Assembly: GCF_000315055.1 (NCBI RefSeq)
Contig: NZ_BAER01000118.1
Span: 39,412-103,411, forward strand
Length of the DNA: 64,000 bases
Direction: 5' to 3'
Source of the DNA: Paraglaciecola polaris LMG 21857
GTDB lineage: Bacteria > Pseudomonadota > Gammaproteobacteria > Enterobacterales > Alteromonadaceae
Under the pieces are notes generated by a model. It had not been told where the DNA came from, searched no databases, and saw only the letters and a program-made list of their open reading frames with translations. The position numbers and the translations under genes were made by a program. Shown here piece after piece: positions 1 through 8,229 of this stretch (position 1 is its first letter; each line of letters starts with the position of its first letter).

Positions 1-1
1 C

Positions 2-148
2 GAGTACCCGCAAAACCCCGATATTTTAATAGACTGGTTAGTCAAGCGCGATTGGCAAGCAGTTGATCTGTTATGTGAACAGCTTTGGAACAAAGTCCGC
101 TTTCCTCAATCTGTCGTCACCCAGTTAGATAAACTGCCCATTCCCTAG
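2..148 (+). CDS. C-terminal end of an unidentified protein (cut by window edge)
   Basis: An open frame enters from the left edge and ends at a TAG at 146-148, leaving 48 codons. The visible tail is acidic and aromatic, with the segment DWLVKRDWQAVDLLCEQLW, and shows no motif I can name. It lies 113 nt upstream of lptM on the same strand. In related genomes cyaA or cyaY often sits here, but nothing in these 48 residues lets me confirm that. The codon pattern and clean stop suggest a real gene end. Confidence 0.45.
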   Translation, partial: EYPQNPDILIDWLVKRDWQAVDLLCEQLWNKVRFPQSVVTQLDKLPIP

Positions 149-261
149 CGTTAACGACGGGTTAATTGATATAGAATATAACACTTAAAGCACTGCTAAC
201 ACGTTGCATTTTGCGCTGGGAGTGCCATCATACGCGGCTACACTATCAGTTGAGGCCTGTG

Positions 262-432
262 ATGCGACGTAAAACCCCATTTCTGTTAACGCTAATGAGC
301 GTTGTTATTTTGCTAACCTTGCAAGGTTGCGGGCAGAAGAAGCCCTTATTCCTGCCGGAAAAACCACAACAGAATACGTCTTCACAAACGCCCACTCTCC
401 CATCTCAAGATATGCAAGAAGGTAAGCAGTAA
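262..432 (+). CDS. lptM: LptM/YifL-like small lipoprotein
   Basis: Predicted 56-residue lipoprotein. The ATG at 262 gives a short basic start (MRRK), a hydrophobic stretch and a lipobox LQGC, followed by GQKKPLFLPEKP, which matches the family pattern of Cys-Gly then KGPLYxP. A longer TTG-initiated frame from 211 is possible, but the ATG has TTGAGG about 6 nt upstream and gives a normal signal peptide. In E. coli this protein associates with the LPS transport complex LptDE and helps LptD oxidation. Here it lies 1 nt before lysA and should be co-transcribed with it, an arrangement common in gammaproteobacteria. Confidence 0.8.
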   Translation: MRRKTPFLLTLMSVVILLTLQGCGQKKPLFLPEKPQQNTSSQTPTLPSQDMQEGKQ

Positions 433-433
433 T

Positions 434-1681
434 ATGGATTTTTTTGGCTACAAAAATGAAAAACTATATGCAGAAGAAGTCTCACTGCAAGACATAGCCC
501 AAACCCATGGAACCCCATGTTATGTTTATTCTCGGGCGACAATAGAGCGCCACTGGTTAGCATTTGACAAAGCAGCAGGCGCCCACCCGCACCTGATCTG
601 TTATGCCGTTAAGGCCAACTCAAATTTAGGTGTATTAAGCGTACTGGCTAAACTGGGTTCCGGTTTTGATATTGTGTCAGGTGGTGAGTTACTGCGTGTC
701 TTAGCCGCCGGTGGCGATCCGACTAAAATAGTTTTTTCCGGTGTGGGTAAAACCCCTGAAGAAATAGCCTTAGGCTTGAAACATAATATTAAATGTTTCA
801 ATGTTGAATCACCCGCTGAGTTAGCGCGCATCAGTCAGGTAGCCGTTGCGGAAAACAAGATAGCGCCAATCTCAATCCGTGTGAATCCAGATGTGGATGC
901 CAAAACTCATCCATATATATCGACCGGTTTAAAAGCCAACAAGTTTGGTATCGAGCGTGAGCAAGCCGTAGAAGTATATCGTCACGCAGCCTCATTACCG
1001 AACTTGGCTATCAAAGGTATCGACTGCCACATCGGTTCACAGTTGACTGAAATTGCCCCCTTTGTTGACGCATTAGATAAGCTTTTGGTACTCATTGATG
1101 AACTGGCAGCAAATGATATTATTCTATCTCATTTAGATGTGGGCGGCGGTCTAGGTGTGACGTACAAAGATGAAACCCCTCCACACCCAGATGAATATAC
1201 CCAAGCCATTACCCAACGCATGGAGGGCCGTAAAGACCTCCAGCTTATTTTCGAGCCCGGCCGTGCGATTATGGCCAATGCGGGTGTGCTGCTAAGCAAA
1301 GTAGAATTTTTAAAACAGGGCGCAGAAAAGAATTTCGCAATTATTGATGCCGCTATGAATGACTTGATTCGACCTGCTTTATATTCAGCCTGGCAAAGTA
1401 TTATTCCTTTGGACACATCACTGACTCGTGACAGTGCAGTGTATGACGTAGTGGGCCCGATCTGTGAAACCGGCGACTTTATCGGTAAAGAGCGAGAGCT
1501 CGCCATCGAAGCAGGAGATTACTTAGCCGTTCGCAGCGCAGGTGCATATGGATTTGTGATGGCCTCGAATTATAACAGTCGCTGTAGAGCCGCTGAAATC
1601 ATGGTCGATAAAGACAAAGTCATAGTGGTCCGTGAACGTGAAAAGCTGGAAGATCTATGGCGCGGCGAGAGCGTACTATAA
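434..1681 (+). CDS. lysA: Diaminopimelate decarboxylase LysA
   Basis: Catalyses the last step of lysine synthesis, decarboxylating meso-diaminopimelate to L-lysine with PLP in the cytoplasm. The 415-residue length is typical. The PLP lysine is K60 in YAVKANSN, followed by HIGSQ (199-203), the GGG phosphate-binding motif (237-239), EPGR (274-277) and the catalytic Cys344 in GPICETGDF. It starts 1 nt after the lptM stop. dapF, the preceding step in the pathway, follows after a 150-nt gap, so lysine and cell-wall DAP genes are grouped here. Nothing is missing or unusual. Confidence 0.97.
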   Translation: MDFFGYKNEKLYAEEVSLQDIAQTHGTPCYVYSRATIERHWLAFDKAAGAHPHLICYAVKANSNLGVLSVLAKLGSGFDIVSGGELLRVLAAGGDPTKIVFSGVGKTPEEIALGLKHNIKCFNVESPAELARISQVAVAENKIAPISIRVNPDVDAKTHPYISTGLKANKFGIEREQAVEVYRHAASLPNLAIKGIDCHIGSQLTEIAPFVDALDKLLVLIDELAANDIILSHLDVGGGLGVTYKDETPPHPDEYTQAITQRMEGRKDLQLIFEPGRAIMANAGVLLSKVEFLKQGAEKNFAIIDAAMNDLIRPALYSAWQSIIPLDTSLTRDSAVYDVVGPICETGDFIGKERELAIEAGDYLAVRSAGAYGFVMASNYNSRCRAAEIMVDKDKVIVVREREKLEDLWRGESVL

Positions 1682-1697
1682 ACCTAAAGCAAATCTC

Positions 1698-1730
1698 TTT
1701 GCACCATCTCCATTTAGGCTATGGTGCAAA
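1698..1730. promoter_or_regulatory. Perfect 10-bp inverted repeat in the lysA-dapF gap
   Basis: TTTGCACCAT at 1698-1707 and ATGGTGCAAA at 1721-1730 are exact reverse complements separated by 13 nt. No T-run follows, so a simple intrinsic terminator is unlikely. It could be a dyad operator or an RNA hairpin shielding the 3' end of lptM-lysA. The function is not known to me. Confidence 0.5.
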
Positions 1731-1832
1731 TGCATAGTCAGCTGTGCTTTGAAATGATATAACCATCATTATAGGTACTTGATACAAGGGCGATAGTCGT
1801 CTGATTAAGTGATTTTTACGTAAGTGGCAAAC

Positions 1833-2663
1833 ATGCAAGTTCAGTTTTCAAAGATGCACGGTTTGGGCAATGATTTTGTCGTGATCGACAACGTGACCCA
1901 AAACGTTTTTTTCAGCAAAGAAAAGATTTCCCAATTGGCAGATCGCAACTTCGGCATCGGCTTCGACCAGCTATTAGTCGTTGAACCTCCGTACGATCCT
2001 GAGCAGGATTTCCATTATCGGATCTTTAATTCCGATGGCTCAGAAGTCTCCCAATGTGGTAACGGCGCTCGTTGCTTTGCGCGCTTTGTTAAGATGAAGG
2101 GCCTGACTAATCGCAATAAAATAGTGGTCAGTACCAAAGCTGGTCGATTGGTGCTTTACCACGAGCGGGACGGCCAAATTACCGTGAATATGGGCGAGCC
2201 CATGTTCGAACCGGCAAAAATTCCGCTCAAAGCGAACAAGCAAGAAAACATCTACATTATTCGCGAAAATGAGCACACCTTCTTTTGCGGAGCGGTTTCA
2301 ATGGGTAACCCCCATTGTGTATTGTTGGTCGATGATATTGAAACAGCCGATGTAGAAGGCATAGGTAAAATGTTAGTGGCCCATGAACGTTTCCCTGAGG
2401 GAGCGAACATCGGCTTTATGCAAATTTTAAACAGTGGTCATATAAAACTACGTGTGTATGAGCGCGGTGTGGGTGAAACCCTCGCCTGTGGCAGTGGCGC
2501 TTGTGCTGCGGTTGCCGTAGGACAAATGCAGAAAAAACTTAGCAAGGACGTCACTGTTGATTTACCCGGTGGAACCTTGAAAATTCGTTGGCAGGGGCCA
2601 GGTTCGATCTTAAAAATGACAGGGACAGCGGAACATGTCTTTGATGGAAATATCACATTATGA
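1833..2663 (+). CDS. dapF: Diaminopimelate epimerase DapF
   Basis: Interconverts LL- and meso-diaminopimelate, supplying peptidoglycan and lysine synthesis. I chose the ATG at 1833 ([15 protein letters not shown]) because it matches the E. coli start; a GTG three codons earlier also reads into the frame. The protein is 276 residues. The two catalytic cysteines are Cys75 in SQCGNGAR and Cys219 in ACGSGAC, at the family's usual positions. Its stop overlaps the next start by 4 nt (ATGA), so it heads a tightly coupled dapF-DUF484-xerC-yigB unit. Confidence 0.96.
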   Translation: MQVQFSKMHGLGNDFVVIDNVTQNVFFSKEKISQLADRNFGIGFDQLLVVEPPYDPEQDFHYRIFNSDGSEVSQCGNGARCFARFVKMKGLTNRNKIVVSTKAGRLVLYHERDGQITVNMGEPMFEPAKIPLKANKQENIYIIRENEHTFFCGAVSMGNPHCVLLVDDIETADVEGIGKMLVAHERFPEGANIGFMQILNSGHIKLRVYERGVGETLACGSGACAAVAVGQMQKKLSKDVTVDLPGGTLKIRWQGPGSILKMTGTAEHVFDGNITL

Positions 2664-3358
2664 ATGAAGCATCTGGTCAGCAAAAAAGTCAACTCGACGC
2701 CACATCTACCTTTGCTGCACCGGATGGCTTAACAGATCAACAGGTGGCGGAGTATCTTACTCTGCATCCTGAGTTTTTTGTTGAACACCCAGCCATACTT
2801 GAGAAAATACAGATCCCCCATGCGCAAAAGGGCAGTGTGTCTCTGGTAGAACGCCAAAGCGAACAGTTGCGCCAGAAAGTGCGCTTGTTAAACACCAAAT
2901 TAAGCCAATTGATCAGTATTGCTAAGCAAAACGAAGCCATTTACCGTATTTACGCCGATTTAAACCTGCGCGTTCTCAAATGCAATGATATCAGTTCAGT
3001 ACAATATGTTCTGGAAGACATCATGCAAGAGCAGCTGAACTTATCATCGGTTGCACTCAAGCCTTATAAAGGCGCCTTTGCGCTACCTGAAATTCAACGT
3101 AAGTTGTTTGCTGAGAAGCGTTTCAAGAATAACGATTTTTTCTTCGGCCGCTTAAGCGAACATGAAAAAAAGCTGTTATTCAACGACCAACAAGCTGAGT
3201 CCGTCGCTTTGTTGCGTTTAGGGAACAACGGTGAGTTAGGTATTCTGGCTATTGGTAGCAATGATCCCGGGCACTTCAACCCCGATATGGACACTCTGCT
3301 GATTACCCAATTGCAGCAGTTTTTAAGCATACTGTTGCCCAAATTACTCGATTATTAA
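2660..3358 (+). CDS. DUF484 family protein
   Basis: A 232-residue cytoplasmic protein of the DUF484 family, which has a GAF-like fold and is almost always encoded between dapF and xerC. The N-terminal segment [22 protein letters not shown] is the recognisable family signature, followed by a helical [16 protein letters not shown] region likely to form a coiled coil, then a GAF-like C-terminal part. Its biochemical role is unknown. It overlaps dapF by 4 nt and lies 1 nt before xerC, so translational coupling is likely. Confidence 0.88.
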   Translation: MNEASGQQKSQLDATSTFAAPDGLTDQQVAEYLTLHPEFFVEHPAILEKIQIPHAQKGSVSLVERQSEQLRQKVRLLNTKLSQLISIAKQNEAIYRIYADLNLRVLKCNDISSVQYVLEDIMQEQLNLSSVALKPYKGAFALPEIQRKLFAEKRFKNNDFFFGRLSEHEKKLLFNDQQAESVALLRLGNNGELGILAIGSNDPGHFNPDMDTLLITQLQQFLSILLPKLLDY

Positions 3359-3359
3359 G

Positions 3360-4253
3360 ATGCTGCAGCCAAGTCTGCAACCCTTATTAGACAAGTACTT
3401 TTACTACTTAAAGTACGAACGTAACCTTGCCTCGAAATCAATTCAAAACTATCAACGCCAGCTAGCCAGTGTTTGCGACGCCCTAGAGATAAACACTTGG
3501 GCAGAGTTAACTGTGGATCATGTTAGGCAAGTGCTTAATCATGCTCGCCGTCAAGGACTGAACCCGCGTAGCATTGCCCTTAGGCTTTCTGCACTGAGAG
3601 GCTATTGTAGTTACCTAGTAGAGCACAACATTCTGCCTAGTAATCCAGCAAAAGCCATTCAAGCCCCCAAGCAAGGCAGCCCTTTGCCCAAACAACTCAA
3701 TGTTGACGAAATGCATCAGTTGCTCGACTTCGAGGACGATTCATTGCTGGGAATACGGGATAAAGCCATGCTTGAATTAACCTACAGCTGTGGCCTGCGC
3801 TTAGCTGAGTTAGCTGATCTGAATCTGCGTAGCATCCAAGATGATGGCCAGCTTCGTGTTATGGGTAAAGGTAGTAAAGAACGCATTCTGCCGATTGGCA
3901 AAACCGCATTAAGGTGTGTTAATGAATGGCTCAAAGTACGCGGTGAACTCGTACAAGGTGATGAACCCGCATTATTTCTTAGCAAACATAGACGCAGAAT
4001 AAGTCACCGCCAAATAGCTAAACGCATGCAACTATGGGCCAAGCAGCAACATCTAGAGCAAGATATTAATCCCCATAAATTACGCCACTCATTTGCCACG
4101 CATATTCTCGAATCAAGCGGCGACTTACGCGGCGTGCAAGAGTTATTAGGGCATGCAAATTTATCGACCACTCAGGTTTATACACACTTGAACTTTCAGC
4201 ATTTGGCTAGCGTATATGATACCGCGCACCCCAGAGCTAAACGGCGCAAATAA
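3360..4253 (+). CDS. xerC: Tyrosine recombinase XerC
   Basis: Site-specific recombinase acting with XerD at the chromosomal dif site to resolve dimers. The 297-residue protein has an N-terminal SAM-like core-binding domain (about 1-100) and a C-terminal catalytic domain. The catalytic set is complete: R147 (CGLRLAE), K170 (GKGSKER), H239 and R242 (HKLRHSFATH), H265 (LLGHANL) and the nucleophile Y274 (TTQVYTHL). The genomic position between DUF484 and yigB is the conserved one for XerC, which argues against XerD or an integron or phage integrase. Confidence 0.96.
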   Translation: MLQPSLQPLLDKYFYYLKYERNLASKSIQNYQRQLASVCDALEINTWAELTVDHVRQVLNHARRQGLNPRSIALRLSALRGYCSYLVEHNILPSNPAKAIQAPKQGSPLPKQLNVDEMHQLLDFEDDSLLGIRDKAMLELTYSCGLRLAELADLNLRSIQDDGQLRVMGKGSKERILPIGKTALRCVNEWLKVRGELVQGDEPALFLSKHRRRISHRQIAKRMQLWAKQQHLEQDINPHKLRHSFATHILESSGDLRGVQELLGHANLSTTQVYTHLNFQHLASVYDTAHPRAKRRK

Positions 4254-4285
4254 CCCTGCCTATTGAAGAGGATAAAAACGTATCC

Positions 4286-4999
4286 ATGATTTATTACCGT
4301 AAAATTGGCCAAATCAAAGCCATGACCTTCGATCTCGATGACACCCTTTACGATAACCATCCTTACATCATGCGAGCTGAGCATGCCTTGATAGACTTTC
4401 TCGGACAGTTCGCCGACGATCCTTCACGCAGCGATCCTGCCTATTGGCGCGAGCACAAACGCAGCACCTTGCAACAACAGCCAAATTTGCATAGCGACAT
4501 GGGTTTGTTGCGCCGTGAAGTACTGACCAGCGGCTTGCAGGCATTTGGCCATAGCGGCCAGGTTCTTAAGAATGCAGTAGATGAGGCCTTTGACTACTTT
4601 TATTTTCAACGCAGTAATTTTCAAGTAAGTGAAGAAGTCACCACTATTTTGACCACTTTAGCTGAACGCTGGCCATTAGTGGCGATCACGAACGGCAATG
4701 TTAACCTCGAACAGATAGGTATCGCGGATTATTTTCAAAAAAGCTTTCACGCCAGTCTGGCGTTTCCCATGAAGCCCAGCAGCGCTATGTTCGATGCTGC
4801 AAGGCAGTTGCTAAAATTGCCCAGTGAGTCGATTTTACATGTGGGAGATAACTTAGAAAAAGACGTGTTAGGCGCAAAAAAAGCAGGGTTTATGAGTGCT
4901 TGGTATGCTGACAACCGCCCGATGCGCATAACGAACGAAGATGTCACCGTATTACCGGATATTCAGTTACAACACCTTAACGAGCTGTGTCACTTGTAA
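4286..4999 (+). CDS. yigB: HAD phosphatase YigB (riboflavin pathway)
   Basis: A 237-residue HAD-superfamily phosphatase. The first motif is FDLDDTLYD with nucleophile D16 and D18, the second is the ITNGN segment, and the last is GDNLEKDVLGA. The N-terminus MIYYRKIGQIKAMTF closely resembles E. coli YigB, which dephosphorylates 5-amino-6-(5-phosphoribitylamino)uracil in flavin synthesis. It ends the dapF-DUF484-xerC-yigB gene run, as in E. coli. Substrate assignment rests on orthology rather than on residues I can check. Confidence 0.88.
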   Translation: MIYYRKIGQIKAMTFDLDDTLYDNHPYIMRAEHALIDFLGQFADDPSRSDPAYWREHKRSTLQQQPNLHSDMGLLRREVLTSGLQAFGHSGQVLKNAVDEAFDYFYFQRSNFQVSEEVTTILTTLAERWPLVAITNGNVNLEQIGIADYFQKSFHASLAFPMKPSSAMFDAARQLLKLPSESILHVGDNLEKDVLGAKKAGFMSAWYADNRPMRITNEDVTVLPDIQLQHLNELCHL

Positions 5000-5043
5000 T
5001 CACCAGAAGCAGTGCGCTAAATATTTAGCTCACTGCACTAGCA

Positions 5044-5823
5044 TTAATCTTCTAACACGTTTTGGCGCATGGTCTGACAGGGGTTCTGGCAACTTGGCTT
5101 ACCAACGATTTTAGCTGGTACACCGGCAACCGTAACATGAGCAGGCACATCGCTTAATACCACACTACCGGCACCCACTTTGGCACCAGGTCCAATTTCG
5201 ATATTGCCTAATATTTTGGCGCCTGCGCCAATCATCACGCCGTGGCGTACTTTCGGGTGGCGATCACCACTTTCGTTGCCCGTGCCACCAAGCGTGACCG
5301 ACTGCATAATCGAAACGTTGTCTTCAATGACAGCGGTTTCACCGACTACGATACCAGTCGCATGGTCGAACATCACGCCCTGACCAATATAGGCCGCAGG
5401 ATGAATATCCACCGACAGCACTTCAGAGCTGCGGCTTTGCACAAACAAAGCCAATTCATGGCGTCCCATCAACCACAACATATGGGCAAAACGGTGTACC
5501 TGTATGGCGTGAAAACCTTTAAAGTATAAAAGAACGGTGAGGTAAGACTTCACCGCTGGATCACGCTCAAAGGCTGCGTGAATATCAAAAACGGTAGCTT
5601 CCACTAGTAAGGGCTGGTCACAATAGGCTTGATCCAACATAGTACGTAGTGCCTCAGCTGACATCACTTTGTCCGATAGCTTATTAGACAGGATAAAACT
5701 CAACGCCCCGGCGAAGTCACCTTGTTTTAAAATGCACTCGTTTACGTAAGTGGCGAGCAGAGGCTCTTTTTCAGCCATCACCTGAGCTTCATCACGAAGC
5801 GTTAGCCAGAAGTTGTTGTCCAC
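5044..5823 (-). CDS. cysE: Serine O-acetyltransferase CysE
   Basis: Transfers acetyl from acetyl-CoA to L-serine, the entry step of cysteine synthesis. The left-handed beta-helix hexapeptide repeats are clear from IHPAAYIGQGVMFDHATG through GDRHPKVRHGVMIGAGAKI. The frame can be read from a TTG at 5883, but there is no ATG; I prefer the GTG at 5823 because AAGGTGG lies 5 nt upstream and the resulting 259-residue protein aligns with the start of E. coli CysE (273 residues). It is divergent from uvrD, and the TTG alternative would push its start to within 30 nt of the uvrD LexA-type box. Confidence 0.9.
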   Translation of the reverse strand: MDNNFWLTLRDEAQVMAEKEPLLATYVNECILKQGDFAGALSFILSNKLSDKVMSAEALRTMLDQAYCDQPLLVEATVFDIHAAFERDPAVKSYLTVLLYFKGFHAIQVHRFAHMLWLMGRHELALFVQSRSSEVLSVDIHPAAYIGQGVMFDHATGIVVGETAVIEDNVSIMQSVTLGGTGNESGDRHPKVRHGVMIGAGAKILGNIEIGPGAKVGAGSVVLSDVPAHVTVAGVPAKIVGKPSCQNPCQTMRQNVLED

Positions 5824-5908
5824 GGTATCCACCTTCGGTTTGTATTCTTCGGTAGTGTAATCAGTTGTGATATTAAAGCCCAATATTGACTAAGAACAAA
5901 TTCATTAA

Positions 5909-5924
5909 TTGTATAAAAACACAG
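5909..5924 (+). promoter_or_regulatory. LexA-type SOS box upstream of uvrD
   Basis: The sequence TTGTATAAAAACACAG fits CTGT-N8-ACAG with a single change in the first base, and the flanks (TAA before, TA after) match the extended gammaproteobacterial LexA consensus. A TATAAT-like -10 lies at 5934-5939, so bound LexA would cover the promoter -35 region. uvrD is a known SOS gene, which supports this reading. Binding is inferred only. Confidence 0.75.
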
Positions 5925-5969
5925 TATAACTGTTATAATGCGCCTATAATTCTACAGCATTTTTTCCCC

Positions 5970-8144
5970 ATGGATGTATCTCGACTCTTAGAACAACTCA
6001 ACGATAAACAACGTGACGCCGTTGCCTCTCCCGCCGCTGATATGCTGATATTAGCAGGCGCTGGCAGTGGTAAAACCCGTGTATTGGTACACCGCATCGC
6101 TTGGTTAATGGAAGTGGAAGGTATCGCACCTTGGGGTATCTTGGCAGTAACCTTTACCAATAAAGCTGCCAAGGAAATGCGCGGTCGTATCGAAGAGTTG
6201 CAAGGCAGTGCTCTTAGCAACATGTGGATAGGTACCTTCCACGGTATTGCGCACAGGTTGCTACGCACACATTACGCCGAAGCCAAATTGCCGGAAAATT
6301 TCCAGATCCTTGATTCAGACGATCAATATCGCTTAGTTCGCCGGGTGATCAAGAGTATGAACTTGGACGAAAAGCAATGGGCTCCTAAGCATGTTCAATG
6401 GTACATCAACGGCAATAAAGACGAAGGCTTACGCCCTGAGAATATAGACACCCATGGCGATTACAATCAGAAAAAGCTATGTGAGATATACCAAACTTAT
6501 CAGCAAACATGTGACCGAGCTGGCCTAGTAGATTTTGCCGAGTTGCTGCTTCGGGCTCATCGCCTTTGGGTCGAGAACCCTGAACTGCTTAAACATTATC
6601 AAAATCGTTTTCGCACTATATTGGTCGACGAATTCCAAGATACCAACAACATTCAATATGCATGGTTACGTCTGTTGGCTGCACCAAGTAACAATATGAT
6701 TATTGTAGGTGACGATGATCAGTCGATTTATGGCTGGCGCGGCGCTAACGTACAGAATATTCAGCACTTTTTACGGGACTACCCCCAAGCTAAAACCATT
6801 CGTCTAGAGCAAAATTACCGCTCTACTGGCAATATTCTTAAAGCGGCCAACGCCGTTATAGACAACAATCAGGGCAGACTCGGCAAAGAGCTGTGGACTG
6901 AAGGTGTCGATGGCGAGCCTATTTCTTTGTATGCCGGTTTTAATGAGCTCGATGAAGCGCGCTTCGTGGTGTCACGGATCAAAGATTGGCAAACCCAAGG
7001 TTACGCCCTGAGTGACTGCGCGATTTTATATCGCAATAACGCCCAGTCCCGAGTACTCGAAGAAGCGCTTTTGCAAGAATCTGTGGCCTATCGCATATAC
7101 GGTGGCTTGCGATTCTTCGAACGCCAGGAAATACGTGATGCGTTAGGCTACTTGCGTATCATCAATCAGCAAATCGATGACGCAGCCTTTGAGCGTGTGG
7201 TCAATACCCCGACTCGGGGCATTGGTGATAAAACCCTTGCCCAAGTACGCGAACAAGCAAAAGAAAACGAACTGTCCATGTGGCAAGCAAGTTTACAGCT
7301 ATTGCGTGAAAAACGTTTATCCGGGCGTGCCGCAAATGCGCTGCAAGCGTTTATCGATTTGGTTTTGCAGTTACAAAAAGAAACCCAATCGCAAGCGTTA
7401 GAGTTACAGGCCGACTACGTCATTAAGCATTCTGGTTTATACGCCATGTACAAAGCCGAAAAAGGCGAAAAAGCTCAAGCCCGTATCGAAAACTTAGAGG
7501 AATTGGTCACCGCCTGCAAACAATTTTCTCCACCAGAAGAAGCGGAGAACTTGTCGCCGCTATCTGCCTTTTTAGCCCACGCTTCGCTTGAAGCAGGCGA
7601 TGCTCAAGCAGACAAACACCAAGACGCGGTGCAAATGATGACCATACATACAGCCAAGGGACTTGAATTTCCTATGGTGTTATTGGTTGGCGTAGAAGAG
7701 GGGATGTTCCCTAGCCAAATGAGCAACGATGAGCCGGGTAAAATAGAAGAAGAGCGACGCTTATGTTACGTGGGAATGACCCGCGCCATGCAAAAGCTCT
7801 ACCTCACCTATGCCGAGAGCCGCCGAGTATACGGGCAAGACAAATACCACACAGTGTCACGGTTTATCAAAGAAATACCCACGGAATACATTGAAGAAGT
7901 GCGCCTGCGCACCAAAGCAACGGTTTCACGCCCCATGCAAAGCCGCTTTCAATCCTCGGCCAGCCACACTGCGTTTGATTCAACAGGCTTCAAATTGGGT
8001 GAACGAGTTGCCCACCGTAAGTTTGGTGAAGGTACCGTGCTCAACTACGAAGGCAGTGGTGAGCACGCCCGCGTTCAGGTCAACTTTGATGACGTAGGCA
8101 GTAAGTGGCTGGTACTCTCGTTCGCAAAATTAGACAAAATATAA
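5970..8144 (+). CDS. uvrD: DNA helicase II UvrD
   Basis: SF1A 3'-5' helicase for nucleotide excision and mismatch repair. The upstream in-frame ATG at 5886 would add 28 residues and place the LexA-type box inside the gene, so I use the ATG at 5970 (MDVSRLLEQLNDKQRDAV), which matches E. coli and gives 724 residues. The Walker A motif GAGSGKT is at 30-36. Later motifs include DEFQDTN, GDDDQSIYGWRGA, the TIHTAKGLEFP motif V region and CYVGMTRA. The C-terminus carries the FGEGTVLNYEG segment typical of UvrD that contacts partner proteins. Expression is probably SOS-controlled. Confidence 0.96.
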   Translation: MDVSRLLEQLNDKQRDAVASPAADMLILAGAGSGKTRVLVHRIAWLMEVEGIAPWGILAVTFTNKAAKEMRGRIEELQGSALSNMWIGTFHGIAHRLLRTHYAEAKLPENFQILDSDDQYRLVRRVIKSMNLDEKQWAPKHVQWYINGNKDEGLRPENIDTHGDYNQKKLCEIYQTYQQTCDRAGLVDFAELLLRAHRLWVENPELLKHYQNRFRTILVDEFQDTNNIQYAWLRLLAAPSNNMIIVGDDDQSIYGWRGANVQNIQHFLRDYPQAKTIRLEQNYRSTGNILKAANAVIDNNQGRLGKELWTEGVDGEPISLYAGFNELDEARFVVSRIKDWQTQGYALSDCAILYRNNAQSRVLEEALLQESVAYRIYGGLRFFERQEIRDALGYLRIINQQIDDAAFERVVNTPTRGIGDKTLAQVREQAKENELSMWQASLQLLREKRLSGRAANALQAFIDLVLQLQKETQSQALELQADYVIKHSGLYAMYKAEKGEKAQARIENLEELVTACKQFSPPEEAENLSPLSAFLAHASLEAGDAQADKHQDAVQMMTIHTAKGLEFPMVLLVGVEEGMFPSQMSNDEPGKIEEERRLCYVGMTRAMQKLYLTYAESRRVYGQDKYHTVSRFIKEIPTEYIEEVRLRTKATVSRPMQSRFQSSASHTAFDSTGFKLGERVAHRKFGEGTVLNYEGSGEHARVQVNFDDVGSKWLVLSFAKLDKI

Positions 8145-8153
8145 AAGCTTTAT

Positions 8154-8217
8154 CCTTTTAACTGGCTACTATGTGGTTAACAATAGCGTTAACCACCCCT
8201 TGGTATTAGCTAAAAGG
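8154..8217 (+). promoter_or_regulatory. Nested stem-loop leader before the receiver-GGDEF gene
   Basis: Three nested pairings can be traced: CCTTTTA (8154-8160) with TAAAAGG (8211-8217), GCTA (8165-8168) with TAGC (8207-8210), and GTGGTTAAC (8173-8181) with GTTAACCAC (8188-8196). The outermost arm includes the AAAGG that may serve as ribosome-binding site for the ATG at 8230. It could act as a uvrD 3' hairpin, a leader that masks translation, or both. There is no T-run. Confidence 0.4.
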
Positions 8218-8229
8218 TAAACTCGTTTT

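Noticed and set aside
2..148. Naming the left-edge gene as cyaA
   Set aside because: Synteny in other gammaproteobacteria made me think of it, but the 48 visible residues do not show a recognisable CyaA C-terminus.
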